Shown one piece after another: positions 32,806 through 46,620 of a DNA stretch of 64,000 bases; the first letter of the stretch is position 1, and every line of letters begins with the position of its first letter. Below the pieces are notes generated by a model, which saw only the letters and a list, made by a program, of their open reading frames with translations, had not been told where the DNA came from and ran no database searches. Made by a program: the position numbers and the translations under genes. Origin of the DNA: Letharia columbiana (lineage: Eukaryota > Ascomycota > Lecanoromycetes > Lecanorales > Parmeliaceae); the NCBI RefSeq assembly GCF_014066305.1, contig NW_023501041.1, positions 310,001-374,000 of the forward strand, given 5' to 3'.

Positions 32806-33010
32806 GCCTTTTTTTTTAGGGCCCCCCCCCCACCCCCCCCCCTCAAAACGCCCCCCGGGGGGGCCCCCCCCTCGGGGGGTTTTTTAAAATTTTTTTTTCC
32901 CCCCCCCCCTTCACTAAAAAAACAAAAAAAAAAAAAAAAAAAACAAAACCTACCCCCCCACCCCCCAACAACAACACCAAACCAAAAAATTTTAAATTTC
33001 CTTTCTTGCA
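32806..33010. other. homopolymer-rich junction, probable assembly artefact
   Basis: Runs of T9, C10, C9, G6-7, C7, T9-10, C10 and A21 follow each other within about 150 bp. Nothing similar occurs in the 32 kb before. The runs mark exactly the change from normal composition to RIP-type DNA. Read as unreliable sequence. Confidence 0.7.
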
Positions 33011-36000
33011 TTAAAGAACAACAATAAAAATTTTTAAATATTTTAGGGAGGGTATTCTACTATAGACTTCATTATTAAATAATATTTAGAATAATATATA
33101 TATTAATTATATAATAAAATTATATTAAAAATAAATATATAATAGATTTTAGAATTATTAAAATTAAGAGGTTATAAATTTAAAAAATTAGTATTATATA
33201 ATAAAAGCGAAGTATATATTAAGTATATACTAGTAAGCTTTAGCCTTCGAGTAGATCTTTACTTAGTAGAGAATTAATAGAATATATATTTAATAAATAA
33301 ATATTTATAATAAATAGAAAACTTTATTTTTAATTATTTTTAATTATTATTATTAATATAGATTAATAATATTTAATATTACGATAATAAAGAAAAGAAG
33401 ATTTATAAATATTTAAATTTATATTATAATTATTAAAACGCTATATATACTTAATATTAATAATATATATTCTTAGCTTCGCGTATATATTAAGTCTTAT
33501 TAAGCTATATATATATATATATTATATCTATCTAGCGTTAATATATTTTTTATATTTATCTTCTAGATTTCTAATATTTTAATATACTCTTCTTAGTATA
33601 TACTCTATATATACTTAATATATATATTATAGATTACGCTATCTTATCTTCTTATTATTAAATATTATATATATATTAAGTATATTATCTATATAAGTAA
33701 TAATCTATAATAATCTCTAGATTATTAATGCAATTAATCTCTCCGCGTTTAAATATTATTATAATAAGTATATATTCGATATTAGCGAATATTATATTAA
33801 ATATATATAATAGAATTAATAATTAATATAAATATTAATTAAATTTTATCTTATAAGTTATATATATATTAAAAGAATAGAGAGTATATATTAAATTAAT
33901 AATTAGCTCGCGTTATTAATATTACTATAAACGATTATAATAATAAATTTAAAATATCTTTATAATATATTTATATTAAGTATATATAATTAATTAAATA
34001 ACTATAGCTAAGAATATATATTTATATATCTTAATTATTTATTAGATATATATTAAATATATATAATAGTATTTAATTTTAAAGCGATTCTCTTAATTAT
34101 TAACGATAAGATATTAATCGTTATTACGCTTTATATATTTTAAATATATATTAATAATATATAGCTATTATATTATAATTAATAAAATATAATTATATAA
34201 AATTATATTTAATACTTAAGAGTAATAATTCTTAGTAAGTAAGAAATATATTAAATATATATATAATCTAAGCTTATTTATTAATAGCTTTATTAATATA
34301 TTTATAATAAGTATTATAAAGTTAATAAATATTAAGATTTAACTTAAGCTAAATATATATTAATAATATTTAATTATTAATCTAACTCGATATAATATTA
34401 TCTTAATAAAGACTATCGCTAGCGAGAAGTAAGTTATATAAATATAAAATATATATTAAACTTATATTCGATAACGCTCTTAAGCTCTATATTCTCTCTA
34501 GAAATTAACGCGATTAAATCTATCTAATTAAATCTAGATATATTAAATATATACTAAATATATATAAAGCTAATATCTTATAGAATTAGATCTACGAGTA
34601 GCTCTTTAAATAGATATATAACTAATATAGAGATTATCGCGTAAATTAAAGTATATATATTATATATATTAAATTAACGCTAAGTAGATATATTAATCTT
34701 AACTTCGCTATAATCTATAAAACTCGATTTTATTATTATATAAATAGAGTATATATTAAATATAAGCTTATTATATATTATTATCTATCTATAAATACTT
34801 ATATTTAACTTAAAAACTTATTTAATTTATTAAATTTCAAATATAATATAAGCTTAATATTTATTAAATCTACTCTTATTTTCTTAAACGATTTCGTAAT
34901 TAATATTTAATCGTATTTAGCTTATATCGAGTATATACTAATAAGAGATTCTTAATTAATTTCTTATAAAACTTTTAAATTTACGCGTAAGCGTAAGATA
35001 AGTATATATAATCTTTATACTTTATATATACTAATTATATATTTAGCGTAACGACTTTCCTCTCTATCGCCACCGTTCGAAGTTATCTATCTCGAGTTTT
35101 TATAAAAATACTCGTCGTTATAAGTACGCTTATTTTATACTTAGTATATATCTAATATATATTAATAACTAAAAAGTTTAAAAAGCTATCTAATAAGTAA
35201 AATTAGATATATACTTAATATATATATCGCTAACGCTAATATTTAAACCTCGCTATTTCTTTTATCTTATCTCTATCGCTTAGATAAAGTATATATTATT
35301 AATAATATTAAAATATTATATATTTATTTTATATATATATAAAACTTTTATCTAATATATACTATTTAATATAAATTTAACTTTTATTAAATAGCGTCTT
35401 TATATATAACTATTTATCTTTCTTTTTTTATTCTAGTATATATATAGCTTATTCTCTATCTTCGTATTAAGATATCGTATTAAGATACTTAATATCCGCT
35501 ATTTCCTTATACTAAGTTTTAATTTAATATATATTAAATAATATTACTATCGACGAAAATCGATTAATATATATTAAATAAAATTTATTACTTATTTATA
35601 TCTAATATATATCTCTATTATAAATAATTAACTTTTATATCTAATTAACTTTTAATATTAAGATATAAAATAGCTATTATTTTCAGCTAAGTTTAATTTA
35701 TATCTTATATATATTAATTTTATACTTCGTATCTACGCTTATCTAACTTTTCTAATATATAAATAATTATTACTTCTTTAAATTCTCGAGCTTAAACGAA
35801 AGCTTAATAATCTTCTTCGTTATAAAATATAATATATATTTTATTCTCTTTTTATATTATTAGAAAATTATTAGAAATTTTAAGAATACTAATAAATATT
35901 TAAAAATTAGTAATTAATAATATCTAAATAGATTTCTAATAAGAATACTTACTCTTAATAATTATTCGAATTTAATAAATAGAAAATTCGATAGAAGATT

Positions 36001-39000
36001 TTTAGATAAGCTTATTAGAGTTATACTAAGCGTATTTCGAAGTAATACTTTCTTAATCTTACGCGATAAAGATAAATTAAATTATAATCTTAGATAAAGT
36101 AGTTAATTAATATTAAGCGTACGCTAATTTTATATTAATTATATAAATTATATTTTAAACCTCTAAATTCTATAACTCTTAATCTAGCTTATATTCTTCT
36201 CTTTATTACTTAAATTTAATAATTCTTTAACGCTTAATCTATATATACTATATATATATCTTATCGTTAATTATCTAAATCGAAGGCGTATATATATATC
36301 TTCAATTTTTATTATTAGATATATTTTCTTATAATAAAGATAGCGGTAATAGTATACGCTCGATAGAAGTTAAGATTACGCGATTTCTTATTAAAATCAA
36401 TTAAAGAGATAGAGTAATTTTAATAGATTAAGTATTAGCTAAGCTTACGCTAAATTTATATTAACTATAATTAATATTAATAATTAGATCTAAACTATTA
36501 TAAGAATTTTTAAAATTTTATAAAAGACTTAGATTTTAAATTCGTTAAGCGGCTTATTACTAATTTCTATAATCTAAAATAAAAAGATTATTATTAGATA
36601 ATTATATATAAAATATATACTAAGTTAAAAAAATAGATTAATCTTATCTTTCTTTATTATAAATACGATTATTCGTATAATTTCGCTATTATTTCTTTAG
36701 ATTTAATTAATTTCTTACTATTTTATTATATTCTTTTTAATAAATATCTCTTATATATAACTTTTTAATCTATAATTATTAATATATATTTAATATATAC
36801 TTAGTATATAACTTATTAAAGATAGATAGTAAGTTTAAATAGCTAATAATCGATAAAGTTATTATTATTAAAATAATTACTCTCTTTAATTTCTATATTT
36901 TTTTAAGTATAATATTACTATTAAGCTTCTACTTTAGAACTTTCTAGAGTAAATCCTACGAGAATCTATAGCACTCTCTTATTATTAATTTATAACTTAA
37001 GCTCGAGATAAATTATATATATACTATTTATCTTTTTCTTTAAATCTTCTATATTTATTATATTTTAAATCTTATTAACTACGAAGTAAATTAGATATTT
37101 AGAAAATTTCTTAATAAAATTACGCTTAACGTATACTTAGTAGAAGATTAATATATATTAAAGATACTTATTTTATTATAATTTTAAATCTAGATTATAA
37201 AAAAAGTCTTTAAATTCTATATTATATAAATTAATATATATTAAATCTAAATAAAAAATACGTTATACTTAATTCTTAGCTTACTTTCTATTTATATTTA
37301 TTATTATAATACGAAGGTCTTAGTTTATAATAATATAAGTAAAGTTAATAAATCTTCGAGATACTTTTTTAAATATTCTAAATATTTTCATAAACATTTT
37401 ATAATAAGCGATATATATTTCGAGATTTATAAAAACGTAGTAATAGATATTAATTTTTATTTATAATTAGTATATATTAATTATAAGTAGAGTATAAGCT
37501 ATATCTACGTTTAATATTCGTATTTTATTCCGTAAGCGAGAAAATCTATATCTTTTCTTATATTATTTTAAAAGCTAGATTTATTTCTATATATTAAATA
37601 TATTAAAAGATCTTAGCTTATATATATATATAGTATATAATTATATAATACTCTCTATTAAAGTAAGTAATTAATCGAATTTATTAATCTTTACTATCTT
37701 TTAATTAATTAAAAGTATACTTACGCTAAATTTCTATTAAAGTATTTATAAAATTAAAATAAAGTTTAAAGAAGTAATATATACTTATTATAAGCTATAT
37801 ATTTATTAAAGCTATACTAAATTTATACTTTAATAATCTCTACTTTCGAATTAAAGTAGAAACTCGATCTTCGATATTTAGACTTTAATAAATCGCTTAT
37901 AACGAATCTTTATTATATTTCTCTTTAAGACTCGCGAGAAATAGAGAAATAATAAAGCGTTTTAAAAATAATTAATATATATATAGCGCTTACTTAGTAT
38001 ATATTTAGCTTATACGTAATTAGATTTAATAAATTATACTTTTTAATAATCTTAATAATATTATCCGCGATAGCGCTAAAGAGCTTAATTAAATATAATA
38101 AATAATAAGAATATACTCCGCGTAAGATTAATATAAAAAATAAAAAGCGATCTTAATTATTCGAAATATAGAGATCGAATTATATATTATAATTAAGTAA
38201 CTCTATCTTATCTTATTTTTAGAGATAATCGAATATTATATAAATTTAATATATACTAAGTAGAGAATTAATATAATAAGATATTTACTTATTATATTAT
38301 TTATATCATTATATCGAATAATCTATATAAATATAATTCTCTTATAAGAATTATAATTTAAATTAAATAAGTTTTTATAAATAATTAAGATTTATATATA
38401 TAGTTATAGATAATAAACGTCTTACTTAATACTATAACTCTAAATTACTATTCTATAAATAATTAATAAAGATAATCTATAGATTATAAATATATACTTA
38501 ATATCTACTCTATATATACTTATCTTATTTCGCTTAAATATCGTAGATAATTAATTCTAATACGTTATAGTATTTAATTATAAACTTCTACGATATACGC
38601 CTTACGTCTATTAGTCTATAAAAAACGCATTATATTAATACTCGATTTTTATTTTAAAATATTCCTCGATTAAATGAGAGTAAAGCGAAAAATTAGATAT
38701 TTATCGAAGATTATTAATATCTATAATATTAACTCGATTATACGCTTAATATAGAATAATTATATCTCGATAAATATATTAATAATATTTAATCCCACTA
38801 TATTTAAACGCTTACTTTTACGCCGCTTTCTTCTTATTCTTTTTATTATTTTTAATTAAAAACTATATCTTAATAAACTTTATTCGAGAATAAATTATAT
38901 TAACTTCTAGATAATTAAACTATATCTAATTTTAATTAGTTAAGATATATTTAGACTAAGTATATATAAAGTCTATTATAAATATATATCGATAAATTAT

Positions 39001-39600
39001 CTCTTAAATACTCTTATAATTTTCTTTATTAAACTTCGACTTAATATATATAAAATAATTTTTTTTATCTATACTTATCTCGAAATATTTAAATAAAATA
39101 AAATAATTTTAAATCTTATTAACTATTACTTTATATTAACTACTTCGATTAATAATAATATTTATCTTTTTAATTATATTTTATATATAATTAATATATA
39201 TAAATATTAATACGATATAAATCTTATTATAGAAGTTAAATCTATAAAGAGAGAAATAGTAGACTTTAAGCCCTCCGCTTTTAAGTTATCTTATTTATTA
39301 TTACTTTTATTAAAAGAATCTAATAAATAAAGCTAAGTTATTTATTAATATATACGTTATATATATAATATAGATATAATATATATATAAGATATAAGTA
39401 CTTTAATATTATTTAATTATTAAATAATTTCCGCTATAATAACGTTATAAACTTATTAGATAAATATATTAGATATTATAATATATATTAGATATAAGTA
39501 AGAGTAGAATTTTACGATAGATAAAAGAGAAAATTTTAAATTTATAGATAAGTTATCTCGCGCGAGCTAACGTCGCTAAATTAAATTTAATTTTCTTTAT

Positions 39601-39698
39601 TCTAAAAAAAGGGGAAGAAAAAAAAAAATTTTTTTTTTTTAAAAAAAAAAAAAATTTAATTAATAAAAATCTACCTCCCCTTTTTAAATTTTTTTTTC

Positions 39699-39733
<35 letters not shown>

Positions 39734-39739
39734 AAAAAA

Positions 39740-39770
<31 letters not shown>

Positions 39771-39875
39771 TTTTTTTTTTATTATAAAAAAAAAAATTTT
39801 TTTATTATATTTAATTATTTATTTTTTATATATATTAAATTAAAAAAAAAAAAAAAAAAAAAAAATAATATAATA
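39601..39875. other. A/T homopolymer block, doubtful sequence
   Basis: Alternating long A and T runs (some over 20) with short CCCC and GGGG, inside otherwise heterogeneous AT-rich DNA. Resembles the block at 32,806 and may be a gap-edge artefact. Confidence 0.55.
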
Positions 39876-40184
39876 AACTATATCTAATATAATTAGAATT
39901 AGAATTATATATGAATACTATATAAATATATCGTATATATAGATAAATAGAATATAAGAAAAGAACTTTATATAGTAAGTATAGATCTAATATAAATATA
40001 AAAAGTCGCTTATTAAATTACTAGAGATTCGTTTCTTTAAGTTATTCGATTTCGACTTATAACTTATAATAAATCGAATTACTTCGAAGATTATATCTTA
40101 GTCTTTTAAACGTATTAGTTTTATATATACGTTAAGTAAACTAATTATTCTAATATATTATAGCTATAACTATATAACTATTAC

Positions 40185-40335
40185 TTATAACTATATTACT
40201 TATAACTACTATTATTAATAACTATATTATCTATAACTACTATTATTAATAACTATATTATCTATAACTACTATTATTAATAACTATATTACTTATAACT
40301 ACTATTATTTATAACTATATTATTTATAACTATAT
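40185..40335 (+). repeat. tandem repeat, about 31-bp unit
   Basis: Four to five near-identical copies built on ATAACTACTATTATTAATA followed by ACTATATTATCT, with shorter variants on each side. Confidence 0.75.
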
Positions 40336-40899
40336 TTATCTATAATTATATAATTATAGTTCTTAGTTATATTATAGCTAATAACTATAAGTCGTAGCTA
40401 ATAACTATAAGTCGTTAAAATTAATACTTTCTCTTTATTTAACTATTAAAAAGATAGAGATAATAGAGTAAATAGTTAATATTACTCTTCGAAAAAATCT
40501 TTATAGAGAAAGTAGAGAAAGTAGAGAAATAACGTAAACTTTTAATACGACTCTTTAGTTTATTCTTCTAGAATATATAGTAGCCCTTACGTATAATAAG
40601 ATTATTTTAAGAAAGTAAATTTAGATCTTATATAATATCGAACTTTCTTAATAGCGATCTTCTAATTAGTCGAATAACTATATATCTTAAATAGCTCTCT
40701 ATACTATTTAAATAGCTTCTTATTTAGCGATTTAATAAGAATATCTACTATTATTTAAATTATAAGTATATAATTTATAATAATTATCTTATTCTTAATT
40801 AATTAACGAATATAATAATATTAAATATTAATATATTTAATTCTTTAATAATACTCGAGATTCTTTATAAGGTTAATAATCTTTTTATTATTACCGAGT

Positions 40900-43800
40900 A
40901 ATATTATAGAGTCTTTATCTAATACTCGAAAACGAACTTCTTATAGTTATCGTATCGTCTATATAATAATCTTATCTTCTTCTATTAAGATTATATACTT
41001 AGCTTCTATAGTAGATATAACTATCTCTCGCTATTTTCGACTATATTATAAATATGCTACTTATTTATATAATAAAGCGAATTCGTAAGTGAACTTACGA
41101 TTCTTCTAGTTATTACCGTATACTGAATCCGCGAATTCTTTTAATATTCCTATTTCTTAATAGCGTAGTTCTAGAGATATAGTGCCTTATATATACTTAA
41201 GTACTCGATTTACGGCGTTTATATAGCGAATAGTAAAGTTATAGTAGAATTAACTAAGCTTTTCTATAATAAAGACTATATCGATTTATATATTAGTTAT
41301 AAGAAATATAAGACTTTCTATCCGCTTCTAATATTATAGCTAATTTATATATTCTTCTTCTAGTCGATCTAGTTAAATTAACTTATATCTATCGATAGAG
41401 ATATAAATAAAAGTCGTCTAGTTTATTAAATATTCTTTAAGTATCTTTTCGACGTACTATACTTATTTAATAATTAAAGTATAAGATTTCTAATTACGAT
41501 AAACTTAAATATCGAGAATATAATTAACTAAACCTACTTCGATAGCCTTAAATTCTTTATAAATTTGATGCTTAATATAATTTATAATACTTTATAACTT
41601 AACTTTAATAAGAATATCGTTTATATAAAGTGCTATAATAACTATTTTCTCTAATAATACTCGAATAAAGATATAGCTATTAGCTATAGTGGCTATAAAT
41701 CTTATTTTCTTAATAATATACTTGAATTTCTCGTTTCAGATATAGGCTGATTACTTAAGGTTATATAATTCTTTCTAGAGAAGTAATATCTTATTCTTAG
41801 TACTAATTACTAATAAATAGTCTAATAATAAAATTATATAGATTTTCTTATAGAGGTCGCTATTAAGATAAGTATTATTAACGTTTATTTATTCTATTAG
41901 AAGGTTTATTATTACTATATATAATAGAAATAGATATAGAAAGTTAAATCGTAGAGTAAGAGTAAAGGTCTTATAAAAGTCGATATTTTCTATTTACGTA
42001 AATTCTCTAGTAACGAGTCTAGCCTTAAATTTATTAATAATCTTATTACTATTATATTTAATCTTAAAAACTTATTTATAGATGACTAGGCGTCTATTAG
42101 CCGATAGAATAGCGAGCTTTTAGATCTCTTTAATAATTAAAACGATAATTTTCTTAATAATAGCTTATTTCTATTCGCGAGCGTTTAATTTATAAATAGC
42201 TTTCTAATAGATAAGAGATTTAATTATAATATTTATAAGTTTAGTCTTATTCTTTATATCGAAGTTATTATAGAACTTATAGAGATTATAGTCTAATTTC
42301 TTAATATAAGACTATTATATAAAGATAGCGATCTAAGATATAAGACGTCGCTTAATGCGGTTAAAAGAATTAGGGGTAGATATAGATATAATAGATTATT
42401 AAATAGTACCCTTAAATATCGTCCCTTAATTTATTATTTCTTTACTACTTAAGATATTAAGAGTCTCTCTAATTTCGTAAAGGCCTAACGAAGATTTCGA
42501 TTTAATTTAATATACGTTTAAGCCACTTAATCTCGAATCTCTACTATTATTCGTATTTTCTAGAAAGTTAATAGAAACTTCTCTCTCTACTTAAGAATCT
42601 CGTATATCTTTAATTTCTTCGATTTATGGCGACGATATAATATTCGATATAAGCCTCTTATAATTCTTCTCATTATCGTCGTCGCTAGATACGATCTTAA
42701 TACTATTTTAAATAAAGGCGTTATTAAGATTATTATCGTTTTAGCGAGTAAGGGCGATATCTACTCGTATAAAGTTATAAGCTATTAAGAACGAAGTTAG
42801 AGTTATTAGTTAAACTCCCTTACGATTCTTATAAAAATAAATATTTATAGACTATTCGAATCGATTATTTCGAGGATTATAAACTCGATACTAAGTAAAT
42901 AAATAATAATTAATATATATATCTTAATAGGCTATAATATATAGCTTACTTTCTCGTTTCTCTTTTAATAGATAAATTAAGTATAGATAATCGAAGACTT
43001 TTTCGTAATTTAAATTCGATTTCTTATTAAATTATAGTTCGTAGAATAACTTACTCCCTCTACTATTATATAATAGTCTATTTTTTAGATAATTTATATA
43101 GACTACGGTCTCTAATTAAAAGCTTATAAATAAGTTTAATTAGCTAAGTATAAGTCTTATAAAATCGATTAACGTTTTATTAAATCGTTCTACGATATTA
43201 TTCTAATATAGGATATAGATAGTCGTAAATTTTATAATAATACCTCGTTTCTTAAGTATATTCTCGACTAACTTATACTTTAATATATTATTAATTCTAA
43301 CTAATACTACTTCTCTTATCTTAGCCGTTTTATTAATTATAATTATATTTCTAAGAATAAAGATATAGATCTATTTTTTTAATATAATAGACTCGAGGTT
43401 TAATTAATTAGTAGCCTTATCGATAAGAAATATAAATTACTTACTACCCTTTATAATACTAGCTACGAGATATAATTCCTAGAAGTCGATATATATTCGA
43501 GCTTCTAATACTATTTCCTTTAGCCTAAGATCCTTATTAATCTATTAAATTATTTTCGTAAAGTTATATATATTATATTAAAATTCTTTCGATAGTTTTA
43601 TTTTCTCTATATCTCTTACGTAGAGATATAGATTCTTTAGACGATACGCTTCGATATAGTCTAATCGTTAATATATTAATCGAAAATAATTAACTTATCC
43701 TTATTTTATAAATGTAGATATACTTTTATTAAAAGATCTTAACTCTCTAAAAGCGAATACTCTATTAGATATCGATTTGATTAATTAATATAGATTATTC

Positions 43801-44500
43801 CTCGTATAACCTCTTACTACTATCTCGTCTATAAATATATTAATAATTCTAATATATAGATTTTCGAATTATATCTTAAAATTCTTTCGATTTAGTGCTA
43901 TAATAGATAGTAGATTATTATTTATTTCTAAGATATATAGAGTATCTATTATAGTCTATATATAATTATTTATATAAATTCGAATAGTTTCTCTATCTAT
44001 CGTTATTAACTTATCTTAATTATCGAATTCTACTTCTTTCGAATAAGACTATAAGTCGGTAAATAGTTTCTTATTTAATATTATATAGCGAGTCGCTTCG
44101 AAGTCTATTAGCCAGCTATTATCTTCTAAAAAGTCTACTATTATAAAGGAATTCTTTATTAATAATATACTATCTATAAGCTTTAGCTTTTCCCTAGCTA
44201 TTTATAAGCCTTTCTTTCGACTATATATATCGCTTATATTATTAACATTACTATCGCTATCTAATTTATTCGCTACTACTATAGCACGATCTAAGCGTCT
44301 TTATTATCTTTAAATATCTTTAAACCCTTTAATCGATTCTTTAATTTACGATTTCGCTTATCTAAATCCTTCGCCTTATAATTCTTATCCTTTTTATTCT
44401 TCTTATTCGAATACTCTCTTTTATAATACCCGGTTTTTTTATAACTATAGTATTCTATCTTACTTATATCTCTAGGAAATCTTTAGCTTAGCTAGCCCTT
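40900..44500 (-). mobile_element. RIP-mutated Ty1/copia polymerase relic
   Basis: Read on the minus strand through stops, three copia landmarks are visible: STIEAKYIIL (RNase H 'STAEAEY') near 40,985-41,035; ALYINDILI (RT 'YVDD') near 41,605-41,640; and YKTFTLTLRFNFLYLFLLY (RT entry 'FAPVARxxSIRxLL') near 41,880-41,970. Their order fits a minus-strand element with integrase and gag towards 44,500. Limits are approximate; no LTR pair identified. Frames are destroyed. Confidence 0.7.
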
Positions 44501-45235
44501 TCGTCTATTACGTATAAATAAATCTTTATTCTTAATCTATCTATCTTATTTCACGATTTATAAATATTTTATAATTATTTCGATAATAAGATTATCGTTA
44601 ATTCTTAAGTTATATTTAGCTATATCGAATTTACTTCTCTAATAAGCGTTTATAATTATCGTCGCTATAATAAGATTATATAGTATATAAACTAGATTTA
44701 AATTCGTAACTTCGTTCTATAGATTTCGTAAATCTACTATTATTTAATCGATCGTCTAGTTTACTAACTTAATATATTTAAGAAACTTCTATAATATAAT
44801 CGAAAGACGTCCTTTATTACTCATTTTATAAATTTAATAAAGTTTATTCTATATAAACTTGAAAGTAATAAGATAGACGATATAACTCTTCTAATTTTAA
44901 TTAATGTTACCTCTAATTAATATAGCGATTTATCTATTTAAAATAATCTATCGTTTAACTAGCTCTCTATCAAATCGAGTAAATATTAATAATTCCCTTA
45001 ATACTATTTTAAAAATATCTTATTTCTCGAGAAATTATCGATAATTCTAGGTCTATAGATAATAGTTTAAGTTCTTTAGAACTTTTATTTTAACGTATAA
45101 TTTACTAATAAGTTCCTTATTCAGTTTCTTTAATAAATCGACTATTAGCAAATTATTCAAATCGAATAAGAGGTCTTCTTTCTTCTTTTTTTTTTCTTTT
45201 AGATAGGAAAGGCTCTTAGTTAATAACGCTATCTA

Positions 45236-45399
45236 TATTACGAGCGTATTCTTAATATACTCCTTAGCCCTATAACTAGCGAGCCTTAGCGAAGATATTT
45301 TCTATTATATTATATCTTCTTTTCATCTATATAATTCGATATCTTAGTTATCTTATTTAATATACCTATATTAATATTATATCTATATCGATTCTAATA
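45236..45399 (+). mobile_element. solo-LTR-like copy, gypsy family, RIP-mutated
   Basis: 164 bp. Begins TATTACGAGCGTATTC and ends ATTCTAATA, equivalent, with C-to-T and G-to-A changes, to the LTR of the 60,645 element read in reverse (TGTTACGAGCGTACCC to TTCTGACA). Opposite orientation to the LTRs at 46,438 and 54,137. No internal partner was identified. Confidence 0.7.
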
Positions 45400-46437
45400 C
45401 TATAACTAAGATTAACTTACTTATTTTATTTATATTAGCGAACGAATTTAAAGAAACGCGCTAGTAGAGACTTTAATAAGAAATTAAGTTAAGTTATTAT
45501 ATCTCTAAATAAGTTTATTAGATAGATAAATCGATTTTAAAGAGCTTAAAAGAGATAGCGAAACGGTCTCGATAAATAGTAATCGAGGGATAAAGAAGAT
45601 ATTAGACTATTTATACGGCTAGCGAATCGAAAGAAATAGTTAATATTATCTTATATTTTTATATTTAAAATATATATTAGTAGTATTACTATAACTTTAT
45701 ATATTATAACGTTTAGAGTTTTAACGAGACTTTAATTAGATAAGAAACGATCGAGTTATAGTTAATTAAAAATACTATTCTTCGAAACTTTCTTATATAT
45801 AACTTCTCTATAAGATAAGGGACTTCTTAAGCGGAGTAAGTGTACTCGAAAGACTACTATTTAAAGTACTTATAGTCTTCTTAACGTCTTAAACAATTAA
45901 GAAATAAGTATATTAAACCTCCGCAAAGAAATAATCTTGCCTTAAGCTTTATAGTAAAAAATTTTATTCTTAATATCGAATAATTTTAACGCGTCTTCGA
46001 GAAACTTTACTACTCTCTAGTATATCTAATATTCTTAATATCTATTCTTTTAAAGTATTTAAACTCCTCTTCACTTTATTTTAAATCTTCTTTTTCTCTT
46101 TTCTATAATAAAGTCTAATATCGAAAAAATAAATTAAATTAAGATCTTATTTAAGTAAATTAAGTTTTAAAGAGTATTAGTTTTATTAGATAATATAGTC
46201 GACGAGTTCGACTTAATAAAAACGTTTTAGAATATTATTAATATCTTATAATTATAATATTAGATTAAGTACTAATCTAACGAATTTATAATTATACTAA
46301 ATGAGATTCGTTAAAAGCGAGACGATTTTCGAAAGATTATTACTCGATATTATATCGTTATAATAAAAAAGAATCTAGTTATAAATGATTTATTTTAGAT
46401 CTATAGAATAACTAAGAAGATAAATTAACTAGCTTAA

Positions 46438-46620
46438 TATTAGAATCGATATAGATATAATATTAATATAGATATATTAAATAAGATAACTAGATATCGA
46501 ATAGCTATATAGATAGAAGGTATTAGATAATAGTAAATAACTCTATTAAGATACGCTAGGCCTTAATAGACTATAGAGCTAAATAATATATTAAGAGAGA
46601 TATAGAATATAATTATAATA
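46438..46620 (-). repeat. 3' LTR of the gypsy element
   Basis: 183 bp, about 90 percent like the 54,137 copy by eye. Differences look like transitions. Preceded on the minus strand by the polypurine tract. Confidence 0.8.

Noticed and set aside
32685..33027. Frames with poly-Pro, poly-Lys and poly-Gly in the junction block
   Set aside because: Produced by homopolymer runs in doubtful sequence.
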